Source: DASYLJ01 sp964432595 (GTDB taxonomy: Bacteria; Desulfobacterota; Binatia; DP-6). From it: a stretch of DNA of 64,000 bases. This document shows positions 31,840 through 41,244 of the stretch, piece by piece. The position numbers and the translations under genes were made by a program. The stretch covers positions 310,001-374,000 of the forward strand of contig CAYSOF010000004.1 in the NCBI GenBank assembly GCA_964432595.1, written 5' to 3'. The first letter of the stretch is position 1; each line of letters starts with the position of its first letter. The notes beneath the pieces are model-generated. The model was not told where the DNA came from and ran no database searches. It worked only from the letters and a program-made list of their open reading frames with translations.

Positions 31840-32724
31840 ATGGCGCATCGCGCAGGATTCGTGACGATCGTCGGACGGCCGAACGTCGGCAAGTCGACGC
31901 TGCTGAACGCGCTCGTCGGCGCGAAGATCGCGGCGGTGTCGCCCAAGCCCCAGACGACGCGGAACCGCATCGCCGGCATTCGCACGTTGCCGGAGGCGCA
32001 GGTCGTCTTCCTCGACACGCCGGGCATCCACGCCGCGCGCTCGGCACTGAACCGCCGCATGGTCGAGGTGGCGAAGCGCACGCTCGGCGAGGCCGAGGTG
32101 GTGCTGCTGGTGTTCGACGCGAGCGCCGGCATCACGCCGCCCGACCGCGAGCTCGCGGCCACCGTCGCGGCGATGAAGGTCCCGGTCGTGGTCGTCCTGA
32201 ACAAGATCGACCGCCTGCCACGGCCGGCGCTGCTCCCGCTGCTCGCCGAGATCGGCCAGCTCCTGCCGGGGCGCGACATCGTCCCCGCCAGCGCGCGCAA
32301 GGGCGACAGCCTGCCGATCGTGCTCGACGTCGTCACGAAGCTGCTGCCGGAAGGCCCGCGGCTCTTCGACGAGGACGAATACACGACCGAGACGGAGCGC
32401 TTCCTCGCGCAGGAGATCGTCCGCGAGCAGGTCTTCCTGGCGACGAAGGAGGAGGTGCCGTACGCGACCGCCGTCGTCGTCGAGTCGTTCGAGCAGAAGC
32501 CCGACCGCAACGTCGTCGTGATCGCCGCGACGATCCTCGTCGAACGCCCGAACCACCGCGCGATCCTGCTGGGCGCAGGCGGACAGCAGCTGAAGGAGAT
32601 CGGCCAGCGGGCACGGCGCGAGCTGGAGACGCTGCTCGGCACGCGCGTGTTCCTCGAGCTGTTCGTCCGCGTGGAACCCGGCTGGGCGCGCAATGCGCGC
32701 CGGCTGGACGAGCTGGGGATCTGA
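31840..32724 (+). CDS. era: GTPase Era
   Basis: A 294-residue GTPase that binds the 3' end of 16S rRNA during 30S assembly. G1 GRPNVGKSTLLN, G3 LDTPGIH and G4 NKID are visible, followed by the KH domain (ILVERPNHRAILLGAGGQQLKEIGQRARRELE). Earlier in-frame starts exist at 31825 and 31828, but the ATG at 31840 has GGAGG five bases upstream and fits the family N-terminus. The preceding sedolisin ends at 31838. Confidence 0.94.
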   Translation: MAHRAGFVTIVGRPNVGKSTLLNALVGAKIAAVSPKPQTTRNRIAGIRTLPEAQVVFLDTPGIHAARSALNRRMVEVAKRTLGEAEVVLLVFDASAGITPPDRELAATVAAMKVPVVVVLNKIDRLPRPALLPLLAEIGQLLPGRDIVPASARKGDSLPIVLDVVTKLLPEGPRLFDEDEYTTETERFLAQEIVREQVFLATKEEVPYATAVVVESFEQKPDRNVVVIAATILVERPNHRAILLGAGGQQLKEIGQRARRELETLLGTRVFLELFVRVEPGWARNARRLDELGI

Positions 32725-34187
32725 TGGCCGCACGCATCGAAGCGGTGACGAGCGGGCTGCCCGTCGTCGCCATCGTGGGACGTCCGAACGTCGGCAAGTC
32801 GACGCTCTTCAACCGCATCGTGAAGGCGCACCGGGCCATCGTCGACGACGCACCAGGCGTCACGCGCGACCGCGTCGTCGCGCCGGCGCGCTGGGACGAG
32901 CACGCGTTCCTCTGTGTCGACACCGGCGGATTCACCGCCGAGGAGCCGCGCGATCCGGCGGCGATCGAGGCACAGGTCCGCAAGCAGGCGCTGGCCGCCG
33001 TCGAGGAGGCCGACGCGATCGTCTGCGTGCTCGACGGACATGCGGGCCTGGCGCCGGCCGATCACGAGACGGTGCGGCTGCTCGCGCGTTCCGGAAAGCC
33101 CGTCCTGTACGCGGTCAACAAGATCGACCACGCCGTGCGGGAAGGGCAGGTCGCCGAGTTCTACGAGGCGGGCGTCGAGACGCTGCATCCGGTCTCGGCC
33201 GCGCACGGGCGCGGCATGGACGACCTGCTCGACGCGATCGTCGCCGTGCTCCCCGCCGCCCACGAGACCGACGCCGCGACGGGCGAGGGCACGCGGCTGG
33301 CGCTCATGGGCCGTCCGAACGTCGGGAAGTCGTCGTTGCTGAACAGCCTGCTCGGCAGCGAGCGCGCCCTCGTGGCACCGCAGGCGGGCACGACGCGCGA
33401 CGCGACCGACACGGCGGTGCGCATCGGCGGGCGGCCGTACGTGCTGATCGACACCGCCGGCATCCGGCGCCGTGGACGCGTCGAGAACGCCCTCGAGCGC
33501 CATGGCGCCGTCCGCGCCCTGGGCACCCTCGAGCGCACCGACATCGTGCTCATGGTGCTCGACGCCACGGAGGGCATGACGGATCAGGACGCGCGCCTCG
33601 TCGGCCGCGCGCTCGAGGCGGGCCGCGGCGTCGTGCTGCTCGCGAACAAGTGGGACGCCATGCCGGCCGGGCAGCGCGACGCGCGCGCGTTCCGCCGCCG
33701 GCTGCTCGATGCGCATCCCGCCTTCGCGACGCTCCCGATCGTCGCCCTGTCGGCACAGACCGGCGAAGGCCTCGAGAGCCTGCTCGGCGCCGTCCGGCAG
33801 GTGGAACGGTCGTATCGCGTCGCCATGGCGACGCCGGTCCTGAACCGCGTGCTGCGCGCCGCGGTCGAGGCGCACGCGCCACCGAGCCCGGGGGGCCGGC
33901 CCGTCCGCTTCCTCTACGCGACGCAGACGGGAAGTGCCCCGCCCGAGGTCACCGTCTTCTCGAGCGCGCCGATGAAGGTGCCGCCGGCGTACACGCGCTT
34001 CCTCGTCGCGCGCTTCTCCGAGGCGTTCGGGGTGACCGGCGTGCCGCTGCGGGTGAAGCTCCGCAGCCGGCGCGACGCCGAGGGCGCCAAGCCGAGGCGG
34101 ACGCCTACGCCGGCGCGCGATACCGCCGCACGAGCTCGACGTAGTTCGAAGCCGCGTGCCGCACGAGGTCGAGCTCCGCGGCGGTGA
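32724..34187 (+). CDS. der: GTPase Der (EngA)
   Basis: A 487-residue ribosome-assembly GTPase with two G domains in tandem: GRPNVGKSTLFN (about residue 20) and GRPNVGKSSLLN (about 195), each with its DTGG or DTAG switch and NKID or NKWD motif. A KH-like domain closes the conserved part near residue 448. A basic tail of about 40 residues follows, rich in Arg, Ala and Pro; it is not typical of the family, and its coding DNA overlaps the 3' end of the convergent carbonic-anhydrase-like gene by 83 bases. Start overlaps era (TGATG). Confidence 0.93.
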   Translation: MAARIEAVTSGLPVVAIVGRPNVGKSTLFNRIVKAHRAIVDDAPGVTRDRVVAPARWDEHAFLCVDTGGFTAEEPRDPAAIEAQVRKQALAAVEEADAIVCVLDGHAGLAPADHETVRLLARSGKPVLYAVNKIDHAVREGQVAEFYEAGVETLHPVSAAHGRGMDDLLDAIVAVLPAAHETDAATGEGTRLALMGRPNVGKSSLLNSLLGSERALVAPQAGTTRDATDTAVRIGGRPYVLIDTAGIRRRGRVENALERHGAVRALGTLERTDIVLMVLDATEGMTDQDARLVGRALEAGRGVVLLANKWDAMPAGQRDARAFRRRLLDAHPAFATLPIVALSAQTGEGLESLLGAVRQVERSYRVAMATPVLNRVLRAAVEAHAPPSPGGRPVRFLYATQTGSAPPEVTVFSSAPMKVPPAYTRFLVARFSEAFGVTGVPLRVKLRSRRDAEGAKPRRTPTPARDTAARARRSSKPRAARGRAPRR

Positions 34188-34617
34188 TCTCGCGCAGCCG
34201 CCGCGCCGGGCTGCCGAGCACCAGCGAGCGCGGCGGTACGACGGTTCCCGGCGCCAACAGCGCGCCCGCGCCGACCAGGCTCTCGGCCCCGATCTCCACG
34301 CGGTCGAGCACGATCGCGCCCATGCCGATCAGGGCGCCGTCGTGCACGGTGCAGCCGTGCACCACCGCGTTGTGCCCGATGGTGACCCCGTCGCCGATGA
34401 TCGTCGCGTGCTTGCCGCCCACCACGTGGATCGTCGCGTTGTCCTGCACGTTCGAGCGCGCACCGATGCGCACGGGATGGATGTCGCCGCGCACGACCGT
34501 GTGGAACCACAGGCTCGACTCCGCGCCGATCACCACGTCGCCCACCACGACCGCCTGCTCGGGTACGTAGGCCGTCGGGTGGATGTCGGGGGTATGGCCG
34601 CCGAACGGGACGATCAT
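34105..34617 (-). CDS. Gamma-class carbonic anhydrase-like protein
   Basis: A 170-residue left-handed beta-helix protein built of hexapeptide repeats. The metal histidines are visible in NVQDNATIHVV and IGHNAVVHGC, as in YrdA/PaaY-type proteins and Cam-like carbonic anhydrases. Zinc or iron binding as a trimer is expected; true carbonic anhydrase activity is not certain for this subgroup. The ATG at 34617 is chosen because family homology (FGGHTPDIHPTAYV) begins there, although no ribosome binding site is visible. The 3' end overlaps der on the other strand. Confidence 0.85.
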   Translation of the reverse strand: MIVPFGGHTPDIHPTAYVPEQAVVVGDVVIGAESSLWFHTVVRGDIHPVRIGARSNVQDNATIHVVGGKHATIIGDGVTIGHNAVVHGCTVHDGALIGMGAIVLDRVEIGAESLVGAGALLAPGTVVPPRSLVLGSPARRLREITAAELDLVRHAASNYVELVRRYRAPA

Positions 34618-34637
34618 CCGGCGGCCATACCACACTC

Positions 34638-37235
34638 CTAGGCGCCGGGCCCGAGCCGGAAGGGGCGCGAGCCTCTGACGCTCCAGCCCGTGGTGGTGTC
34701 GATGTACTGCTGGTCGACCGCGTCGCGCGGCATCGTGCCGGCGCGCGCCTCGATGGTGGCCTCCGCCTGCGCCGCCGACCGCGTCGACGTCGCCGGCGCC
34801 GGAAGCGCCGCGGGCAGCGTTCCGGCGTCGAGCTCGCTGACCCGTCCCTGCATCACGTTGCCGGCCGTGTGGACCGGGCGGCCGTTGACCCGCAGCGCCG
34901 AATTCGCCTTGCCGCCGATCCCGTCGGCGTACGGCGAAAGGCGGAAGATCGAGTCGACGACGTTGCCGCTGGCGCCCTTCTCGAAGCGCAGGCCCCACAT
35001 GGTCCAGTCCTCGAGGATGACGTTCCGGATGTCGGCGACGACGTTCTGCGAGATCAGCGGGCCGCGCATCCACTGCTTCATGATCCAGGTGTCGTGGAGG
35101 GAGACGTTCGTCGTGTTGCCGTACTTGAGGAAGATCGACCGTGTGTTTCCGGCGAGGAAGCAGTGCTGCACCGTCACGTCGTGCGCGCCGTAGCCGATCG
35201 AGATGCCGTCATCGCTGGCGCCCGTCGACGACAGGTGGCTCAGCACGACGTTCCACGCGCCGTTGCCCTTCAGCCGGATGTTGTCGCCGGCGTTCCGCAG
35301 ACGGAGATCGCGCACGATGACGTCGTGCGTGCGGATCTCGACCATGGCGGCCACCGCGCCGACCCTGGGCCCGTAGAGCGTCGCCCCCTTGCCTTCGATC
35401 GTGACGAACGGGGCCGTCAGCGGGGGCAGGGGGTCGGTGATCTCGATGGGGGCCGTCGTCTCGAAGACGATGCTCGCCTTGCCCCCCCGGTTGGCCGTCT
35501 CGAACGCCGCCCGCACGGCGGCATCGCTGGGCGTGCGGATGGCGATGGTGCGGCCGCCCGCGCCGCCCCGGGTCGTCGCGCCGAACCCCTGCAACGGCTC
35601 CGTGCCCGGATCGGGGATCGTGGTCGGCGGCGTGGTCGTCGTGGGCGTCGTCGCGCCGACGGTGATCGTGGTGGCGGCCGTCGCCGTGTCCTTTCCGTCG
35701 GCGACGGTGACGCGCGCGCTGTAGGTGCCGGCGACCGCGTACGTATGCGTCACGATCGGGCCGCCGCTCCCCGGCGGCGTGGTGAACATCGGCTCGTACG
35801 GCGGGAGCACGCAGGCGGCGGCGCCGAGGCGCGCCGTCGCGTCGGCGATGTTGGCGGTCGTCCCGTTCAGATCGGGGAGGCTCGGGAACCCGCCGGCCAC
35901 GGCCTGCACCGCGGCCTCGCGCGAGAACTGCAAGGCGAGGGTGAACCGCGGGCACGACGCCATGCCGAGGCTGTTGAAAAGGTAGATGGCGCCGAGGTCG
36001 TGCGCGATCTTCTGCAAGTACCAGCGCGACACCCGATCGACGCGATTCGTGCCCTGCTTGGTCACGGGTCCGGCGCTGCCGACCGTGGTGAGCGGCATGA
36101 GCCGCGTGACGCATGCCAGGTAGGCGTCGATGGCCTCGGCGAAGCGGTTCGCGTCGCGCGCCGCCTTCGCGGCGTCGTACGCGGCGTCCATCCCGCGGAG
36201 CACCGTGTCGGCATCGACCGGGCCCGCGACGAGGCCGTCGCCGAAATCCCACGTGAAGGCGAGCGCGTCGCCGTCGGCGTCGCTCGACGCACCGGCGTCG
36301 AGCCGCACCGCCAGCGGCGGCGGGCCGCTCGCCGGCGTCGCCGTGAGTCGCGCGACCGGCTTCGCATTGCCGGGCGGCGGCGGGACGGACCCGCCGAGCG
36401 TCCCGGGCAGCAGCGCCAGGCCGAGCGGCCCGGACCCGGGATCGGCGGGCGCCCACGCGGGCTGCGCGCTCCACGTCCCGCCGACGTTCCGATACGCGGT
36501 GAAGCGCGCGAACTGATCCGCGACGAGGAGGTCCACCGCCCCGTCGCCGTCCAGGTCGCCGAGCGCCGGCGTGGCACGCCCGCTCGCCGCGGGGGCGTCC
36601 CACGTCGCGTGACGCACGAACGGCGCCGCGGCGTCGCCCGTGTTCGCGAACGCCAGGACCTGCCCGGACTGATACCCGATCAGCAGATCGGGCGCGCCGT
36701 CGCGATCGACGTCGCCGAACGTCGGCCGGCTGTCGTTGCCGAGATCGGCGACGTTCCACGCGGCCCGTGCCTTCCAGACGGGCGCGGTGCGGCCGCCGAC
36801 GTTTTCCCGCGCGATCACGGAGCCGGACGCCTCGCCGATCAGGAGATCCGCGTCGCCGTCGCCGTCGAGGTCCGCGAGCGCGGGCGTGCTGCGGTTGCCG
36901 TAGCGTCCCGTGTCCCAGGCCGGCTGTCGCATCCAGCGCGGCGACCCGTCCGTCCCGTCGTTGCGCCAGGCGCGAACCTGGCCTTTTTCCTCGCCGACGA
37001 GGGCGTCACGATCGCCGTCGCCGTCCAGGTCGGCGAGCGCGGGCGCCGCGTACGGCGACACCAGCGGGATGTCGGCGCTCGCGACGCGCGTCCACGCGCC
37101 GCTGCCTCTGGTCGATGCGGCCGACGTCCCGTTCGTCAGGCCGGTATAGAGAATCGTTCCACGGGCCACGGACGCCTGCGCCACCAGCGCGACCACCGCA
37201 CCTACGCCCCCTGCCAACCGTACACCGAATCGCAT
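34638..37235 (-). CDS. Secreted FG-GAP/PKD/pectate-lyase-like protein
   Basis: An 865-residue exported protein. A signal peptide precedes GTILYTG. Residues about 50-290 are FG-GAP/VCBS-type repeats (ALADLDGDGDRDALVGEEKG and similar, four to five copies), a calcium-binding beta-propeller type. A PKD domain begins near PVARLTATPASGPPPLAVRL and its first half ends at FTWDFGDGLVAGP. After about 155 inserted residues, helical and TPR-like, its second half resumes at THTYAVAGTYSARVTVADG. A Thr/Pro linker leads to a right-handed beta-helix like pectate lyase family 1 (VTIEGKGATLYGP, DNIRLKGNGAWNVVLSH, DDGISIGYGAHDVTVQHC). Polysaccharide binding or cleavage is likely; the substrate is unknown. Confidence 0.8.
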   Translation of the reverse strand: MRFGVRLAGGVGAVVALVAQASVARGTILYTGLTNGTSAASTRGSGAWTRVASADIPLVSPYAAPALADLDGDGDRDALVGEEKGQVRAWRNDGTDGSPRWMRQPAWDTGRYGNRSTPALADLDGDGDADLLIGEASGSVIARENVGGRTAPVWKARAAWNVADLGNDSRPTFGDVDRDGAPDLLIGYQSGQVLAFANTGDAAAPFVRHATWDAPAASGRATPALGDLDGDGAVDLLVADQFARFTAYRNVGGTWSAQPAWAPADPGSGPLGLALLPGTLGGSVPPPPGNAKPVARLTATPASGPPPLAVRLDAGASSDADGDALAFTWDFGDGLVAGPVDADTVLRGMDAAYDAAKAARDANRFAEAIDAYLACVTRLMPLTTVGSAGPVTKQGTNRVDRVSRWYLQKIAHDLGAIYLFNSLGMASCPRFTLALQFSREAAVQAVAGGFPSLPDLNGTTANIADATARLGAAACVLPPYEPMFTTPPGSGGPIVTHTYAVAGTYSARVTVADGKDTATAATTITVGATTPTTTTPPTTIPDPGTEPLQGFGATTRGGAGGRTIAIRTPSDAAVRAAFETANRGGKASIVFETTAPIEITDPLPPLTAPFVTIEGKGATLYGPRVGAVAAMVEIRTHDVIVRDLRLRNAGDNIRLKGNGAWNVVLSHLSSTGASDDGISIGYGAHDVTVQHCFLAGNTRSIFLKYGNTTNVSLHDTWIMKQWMRGPLISQNVVADIRNVILEDWTMWGLRFEKGASGNVVDSIFRLSPYADGIGGKANSALRVNGRPVHTAGNVMQGRVSELDAGTLPAALPAPATSTRSAAQAEATIEARAGTMPRDAVDQQYIDTTTGWSVRGSRPFRLGPGA

Positions 37236-37642
37236 GCGCGGGCCGGGAGGTGCACACAGCATGCCGCATGGCGTATCCACACCTCACCAGTTCGCAGGGG
37301 TTGACGTCCTCCGTCGCGTTACGCGCACTTGCGCCGAATCGTTCCGCATCCCTGCGGCTCGCGCACCGACGACACCGGGTCGCGCGGCGCTGCCCGGTCG
37401 TGCGTTTCCGTTGACATGCGTGCGCCCATGGACCTACGACCATTGGACTGTTTCCAGGTTTCTAGTACTCCACCATTGTGCCGATATCGCCGACTCCCCG
37501 GGACGGCCACCACCCAGGGCTGCATGCGGCAGCCACCGTTGCCGGTGAACGACGGCGCGCGACGCCGGTGCGCGACCTTGCCCGACCCCGAGCCGCCTGC
37601 TAGTGAACGTCATGGCGCACACGACGATCGTTCGGAGGCCGC
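37236..37642. other. Intergenic region upstream of guaB
   Basis: About 400 bases between two divergent genes, somewhat less GC-rich than its surroundings. I find no convincing gene here; the short frames lack ribosome binding sites and family resemblance. It must hold the guaB promoter and the start signals of the minus-strand exported protein. Confidence 0.6.
37411..37440 (+). promoter_or_regulatory. Candidate sigma70-type promoter for guaBA
   Basis: A perfect TTGACA -35 at 37411-37416 is followed after 18 bases by a weak -10, TACGAC (37435-37440). A second pair, TTGGAC (37443-37448) and TACTCC (37466-37471), lies just downstream. The guaB ATG is at 37643, so the leader would be about 170-200 bases. 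Confidence 0.35.
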
Positions 37643-39121
37643 ATGCTGCCGGGTGAGCTGCGGGATGGACTCACATTCGAGGACGTTCTGCTGGTTCCCG
37701 CCGCCTCCGAGATCCTGCCGCGCGACACCGACGTCGCCACATGGGTCACCCGCCGCGTCCGGCTCAACATCCCGGTGATCAGCGCGGCGATGGACACCGT
37801 GACCGAAGCCCGGACCGCCATCGCCATGGCGCAGGAGGGCGGCATCGGCGTCATCCACCGCAACCTCGCCGTCGCCGAGCAGGCGATCGAGGTCGAGAAG
37901 GTGAAGAAGTCCGAGAGCGGGATGATCGTCGACCCCGTCACGGTCAGCCCCGAGCAGCCCATCGCCGAGGCCCTGGCCGTCATGCAGCGCTTCCACATCT
38001 CCGGCCTGCCGGTGACGCGCGAGGGCAAGCTGGTCGGCATCCTCACGAACCGCGATCTGCGGTTCGAGAAACGGCTCGACCGTACCGTCGGCGAGGTGAT
38101 GACGAAGGAGCGGCTGGTGACGGCGCAGCCGGGCATCACCCTCGACGGCGCCAAGGAGATCCTGCACCGCTACCGCATCGAGAAGCTGCCGGTCGTCGAC
38201 GACCGCAACACGCTGCGGGGCCTCATCACGGTGAAGGACATCGAGAAGGCCATCCGCTTCCCGCACGCCGCCAAGGACGACCTCGGCCGGCTGCGCGTCG
38301 CGGCCGCCATCGGCACGGGCCCCGACCGCGAGGAGCGGGCCGAGGCGCTGGTTCGGGCCGGGGCGGACGTCCTCGTGATCGACACGGCGCACGGCCACAC
38401 CGCGTCGGTCATCGACACCGTCCGCGCCATCAAGGCGATCTTCCCGAGCGCCGACATCGTCGGCGGCAACGTCGCCACCGCGGAGGGCGCCGACGCGCTG
38501 ATCGCGGCCGGCGCCGACGGCATCAAGGTCGGGATGGGGCCGGCGTCGATCTGCACGACGCGCGTCGTCTCCGGCGTCGGGGTGCCGCAGCTGACGGCCA
38601 TCGCCGACGCCGTGGGGCCGGCGAACAGGGCCGGCGTCCCGGTCATCGCCGACGGCGGCATCAAGTTCTCGGGCGACATCACGAAGGCGCTCGCCGCGGG
38701 CGCGCACACGGTCATGATCGGCGGCCTCCTCGCCGGCACCGAGGAGAGTCCGGGCGAGACGATCCTGTACCAGGGCCGGACCTACAAGCTCTATCGCGGC
38801 ATGGGCTCGCTGGAAGCGATGCGCGAGCGCGAAGGCAGCCGCAACCGCTACATGCAGGACGAGGAGCCGAGCGCCGAGCTCGGCATGAAGCTCGTCCCCG
38901 AGGGCATCGAGGGCCGCGTTCCCTACAAGGGCGCGCTGTCCTTCATCGTGCAGCAGCTCGTCGGCGGACTCCGCGCCGGCATGGGCTACCTCGGCACACG
39001 CACCCTCGAGGACCTGCGCGAGAAGGCGAAGTTCATGCGCGTCTCGTCGGCGGGCCTCCGCGAGAGCCACGTGCACGACGTCTACATCACCAAGGAAGCA
39101 CCCAACTACCGGCTCGAGTAA
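37643..39121 (+). CDS. guaB: IMP dehydrogenase
   Basis: A 492-residue enzyme oxidising IMP to XMP with NAD+, the committed step to GMP. The barrel opens with GLTFEDVLLVPA and ISAAMDTVTEARTAIAMAQEGGIGVIHRN. Two CBS domains are inserted at about residues 95-215. The catalytic loop is GPASICTTRVVSGVGVPQ with its cysteine (about residue 300), and the flap contains RYMQDEEPSAELG. GGAGG lies four bases before the ATG. guaA follows directly, so this is a guaBA operon. Confidence 0.96.
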   Translation: MLPGELRDGLTFEDVLLVPAASEILPRDTDVATWVTRRVRLNIPVISAAMDTVTEARTAIAMAQEGGIGVIHRNLAVAEQAIEVEKVKKSESGMIVDPVTVSPEQPIAEALAVMQRFHISGLPVTREGKLVGILTNRDLRFEKRLDRTVGEVMTKERLVTAQPGITLDGAKEILHRYRIEKLPVVDDRNTLRGLITVKDIEKAIRFPHAAKDDLGRLRVAAAIGTGPDREERAEALVRAGADVLVIDTAHGHTASVIDTVRAIKAIFPSADIVGGNVATAEGADALIAAGADGIKVGMGPASICTTRVVSGVGVPQLTAIADAVGPANRAGVPVIADGGIKFSGDITKALAAGAHTVMIGGLLAGTEESPGETILYQGRTYKLYRGMGSLEAMREREGSRNRYMQDEEPSAELGMKLVPEGIEGRVPYKGALSFIVQQLVGGLRAGMGYLGTRTLEDLREKAKFMRVSSAGLRESHVHDVYITKEAPNYRLE

Positions 39122-40660
39122 ATGATCCTCATCCTCGATTTCGGGTCCCAGTACACGCAGCTGATCGCCCGCCGCGTGCGCGAGCAGCACGTCTACAGCG
39201 AGATCCATCCGTTCGACGTCTCGCTCGACACGATCCGCGGTCTCGACCCGCAGGGAATCATCCTGTCGGGCGGGCCGGCCAGCGTGTACGACGACGATGC
39301 GCCGCATCCGCGCAAGGACGTCCTCGAGCTCGTCACCTCGGGCACCATCCCGGTGCTCGGCATCTGCTACGGCATGGGCATCATCAACCGGGCCTTCGGC
39401 GGCGAGGTCGAGCGCGCGTCGCACAAGGAGTTCGGTCCCGCGGACGTCCGTATCGCCCGCGTCGACCCCCTGCTGTCGATCGGCGGCCGCGCGACGCGCG
39501 TGTGGATGAGCCACGGCGACCGCATGACGACGATCGGCAGCGACTTCGAGTCGCTCGCCACGAGCGACAACTCGCCGCATGCCGCGTTCCGCCATCGCCA
39601 GAAGCCGATCTACGGCCTCCAGTTCCACCCCGAGGTCACCCACAGCGTCGACGGCAAGGAGATCCTCCGCAACTTCGTGCTGCGCGTCTGCGGCGCGCGT
39701 CCCGACTGGACCATGGAGGGTTTCGTCGACGCCTGGGTGCCGCGCATCCGCGATCGGGTCGGCGACCGGCGGGTGATCTGCGGCCTCTCCGGCGGCGTCG
39801 ACTCGACCGTCGTGGCGGCGCTCATCCATCGCGCCATCGGCGATCGCCTGACGTGCATCTTCGTCGACAACGGGCTGCTGCGCGCCGACGAAGCCAACGA
39901 CGTCGTCGCACTGTTCCGCGAACGCATGGCGCTCGACGTCCGCGCGGTCGACGCGGGCGCGCGCTTCCTGAAGAACCTCGCCGGCGTCGACGACCCGGAG
40001 AAGAAGCGCCGCATCATCGGCCTCACGTTCATCGAGGTGTTCGAGGAGGAGTCGGCGAAGCTCCAGGACGTCGGCTTCCTCGCGCAGGGCACGCTCTATC
40101 CGGACGTCATCGAGTCGGTGTCGGTGCGCGGTCCGTCGGCCACGATCAAGAGCCATCACAACGTCGGCGGCCTGCCCGAGCGCATGAAGCTCGAGCTGCT
40201 GGAGCCGCTGCGCGAGCTCTTCAAGGACGAGGTGCGCGAGCTGGGCCGCGTCCTCGAGGTGCCGGACACGATCGTCGGCCGCCAGCCGTTTCCCGGTCCG
40301 GGGCTGGCCATCCGCATCATCGGGCCCGTCGACGCCGAGTCGCTCCGCGTCGTCCGCGATGCCGACGTCGTGGTGCAGCAGGAGATCCGCCGCGCCGATC
40401 TCTACGACAGCGTCTGGCAGGCGTTCGCCATCCTGTTGCCGGTGCGGACCGTCGGCGTGATGGGCGACGAGCGCACGTACGAGAACGTCGTCGCCATCCG
40501 CGCGGTGCGCTCGACCGACGGCATGACCGCCGACTGGGCGCGGCTGCCCGAAGACGTGCTGGCGCGCATGTCGAGCCGCATCATCAACGAGGTGCGCGGC
40601 GTGAACCGCGTCGTGTACGACATCTCGTCGAAGCCGCCCGCCACCATCGAGTGGGAATAG
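39122..40660 (+). CDS. guaA: GMP synthase (glutamine-hydrolysing)
   Basis: A 512-residue enzyme aminating XMP to GMP. The N-terminal glutamine amidotransferase has its cysteine in LGICYGMGI (about residue 80) and the His/Glu pair in QFHPEVTH. The ATP-pyrophosphatase loop is GLSGGVDSTVVAA. The dimerisation domain ends in the usual DISSKPPATIEWE. In the nucleophile elbow the common GMQ reads GMG, a small departure. The ATG follows the guaB stop with no gap. Confidence 0.96.
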   Translation: MILILDFGSQYTQLIARRVREQHVYSEIHPFDVSLDTIRGLDPQGIILSGGPASVYDDDAPHPRKDVLELVTSGTIPVLGICYGMGIINRAFGGEVERASHKEFGPADVRIARVDPLLSIGGRATRVWMSHGDRMTTIGSDFESLATSDNSPHAAFRHRQKPIYGLQFHPEVTHSVDGKEILRNFVLRVCGARPDWTMEGFVDAWVPRIRDRVGDRRVICGLSGGVDSTVVAALIHRAIGDRLTCIFVDNGLLRADEANDVVALFRERMALDVRAVDAGARFLKNLAGVDDPEKKRRIIGLTFIEVFEEESAKLQDVGFLAQGTLYPDVIESVSVRGPSATIKSHHNVGGLPERMKLELLEPLRELFKDEVRELGRVLEVPDTIVGRQPFPGPGLAIRIIGPVDAESLRVVRDADVVVQQEIRRADLYDSVWQAFAILLPVRTVGVMGDERTYENVVAIRAVRSTDGMTADWARLPEDVLARMSSRIINEVRGVNRVVYDISSKPPATIEWE

Positions 40661-40664
40661 CGGC

Positions 40665-41228
40665 GTGAGGCGCCTCATCGTCTCCGAGTTCGTGACGTTG
40701 GACGGCGTCATGGAGGCACCCGGAGGCGAGCCCGGCCACCCCCACAGCGGCTGGGTCGGCGATTTCATGGGCCCCGACGCGGTCCGCTTCAAGCTGGCCG
40801 AGGTGCTGGCCGCGCAGTCGCTCTTGATCGGCCGCGTCACCTACGAGTCGTTCGCCGCGACGTGGCCGGGCCGCTCGGGCGAGTTCGCCGACCGCATGAA
40901 CGCCATGCCGAAGCACGTCGTGTCCAAGACGCTGCGCGAGCCGGCGTGGCGGAACACGCACATCATCGACGGCGACCTGCTGCTCGCCGTCACGCGCCTC
41001 AAGCAGGAGCGAAACGGCGGCCCGATCCTCGCGCTCGGCAGCCGGACGCTGGTCCAGGCGCTGATCAAGCTCGCGCTGATCGACGAGTACCGCTTGATGA
41101 TCTTTCCCGTCGTGCTCGGCAGCGGCCAGCGCCTGTTCCCCGAATCGCCGAAGAAGGCGACCCTCCAGCTCGCGGACACGCGCGCGTTCGCGTCCGGCGT
41201 CGTCGTGCAGACCTACACCCGGACCTGA
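40665..41228 (+). CDS. Dihydrofolate reductase-fold (RibD C-terminal-like) protein
   Basis: A 187-residue protein of the YyaP/YwjB type, a reductase fold shared by DHFR and the RibD C-terminal domain. VSEFVTLDGVMEAPGG, LLIGRVTYESFAATWP, MPKHVVSKTL, GGPILALGSRTLVQALIKLALIDEYRLMIFPVVLGSGQRLF are the standard blocks. NADPH-dependent reduction is the family expectation, but no substrate is known for most members. The GTG start lies four bases after guaA, so it may be co-transcribed. Confidence 0.82.
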   Translation: MRRLIVSEFVTLDGVMEAPGGEPGHPHSGWVGDFMGPDAVRFKLAEVLAAQSLLIGRVTYESFAATWPGRSGEFADRMNAMPKHVVSKTLREPAWRNTHIIDGDLLLAVTRLKQERNGGPILALGSRTLVQALIKLALIDEYRLMIFPVVLGSGQRLFPESPKKATLQLADTRAFASGVVVQTYTRT

Positions 41229-41244
41229 AACGTCGCCGCGCCGA

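Noticed and set aside
29583..33875. A 1430-residue open frame on the minus strand
   Set aside because: It runs antisense through rnc, the sedolisin gene, era and der, all with strong family motifs. Its translation is low-complexity Arg/Ala/Asp sequence of the kind that GC-rich antisense frames produce.
37236..37642. Short open frames between the exported protein gene and guaB
   Set aside because: Several frames of 60-150 codons exist on both strands, but none has a ribosome binding site, family resemblance or consistent codon use.
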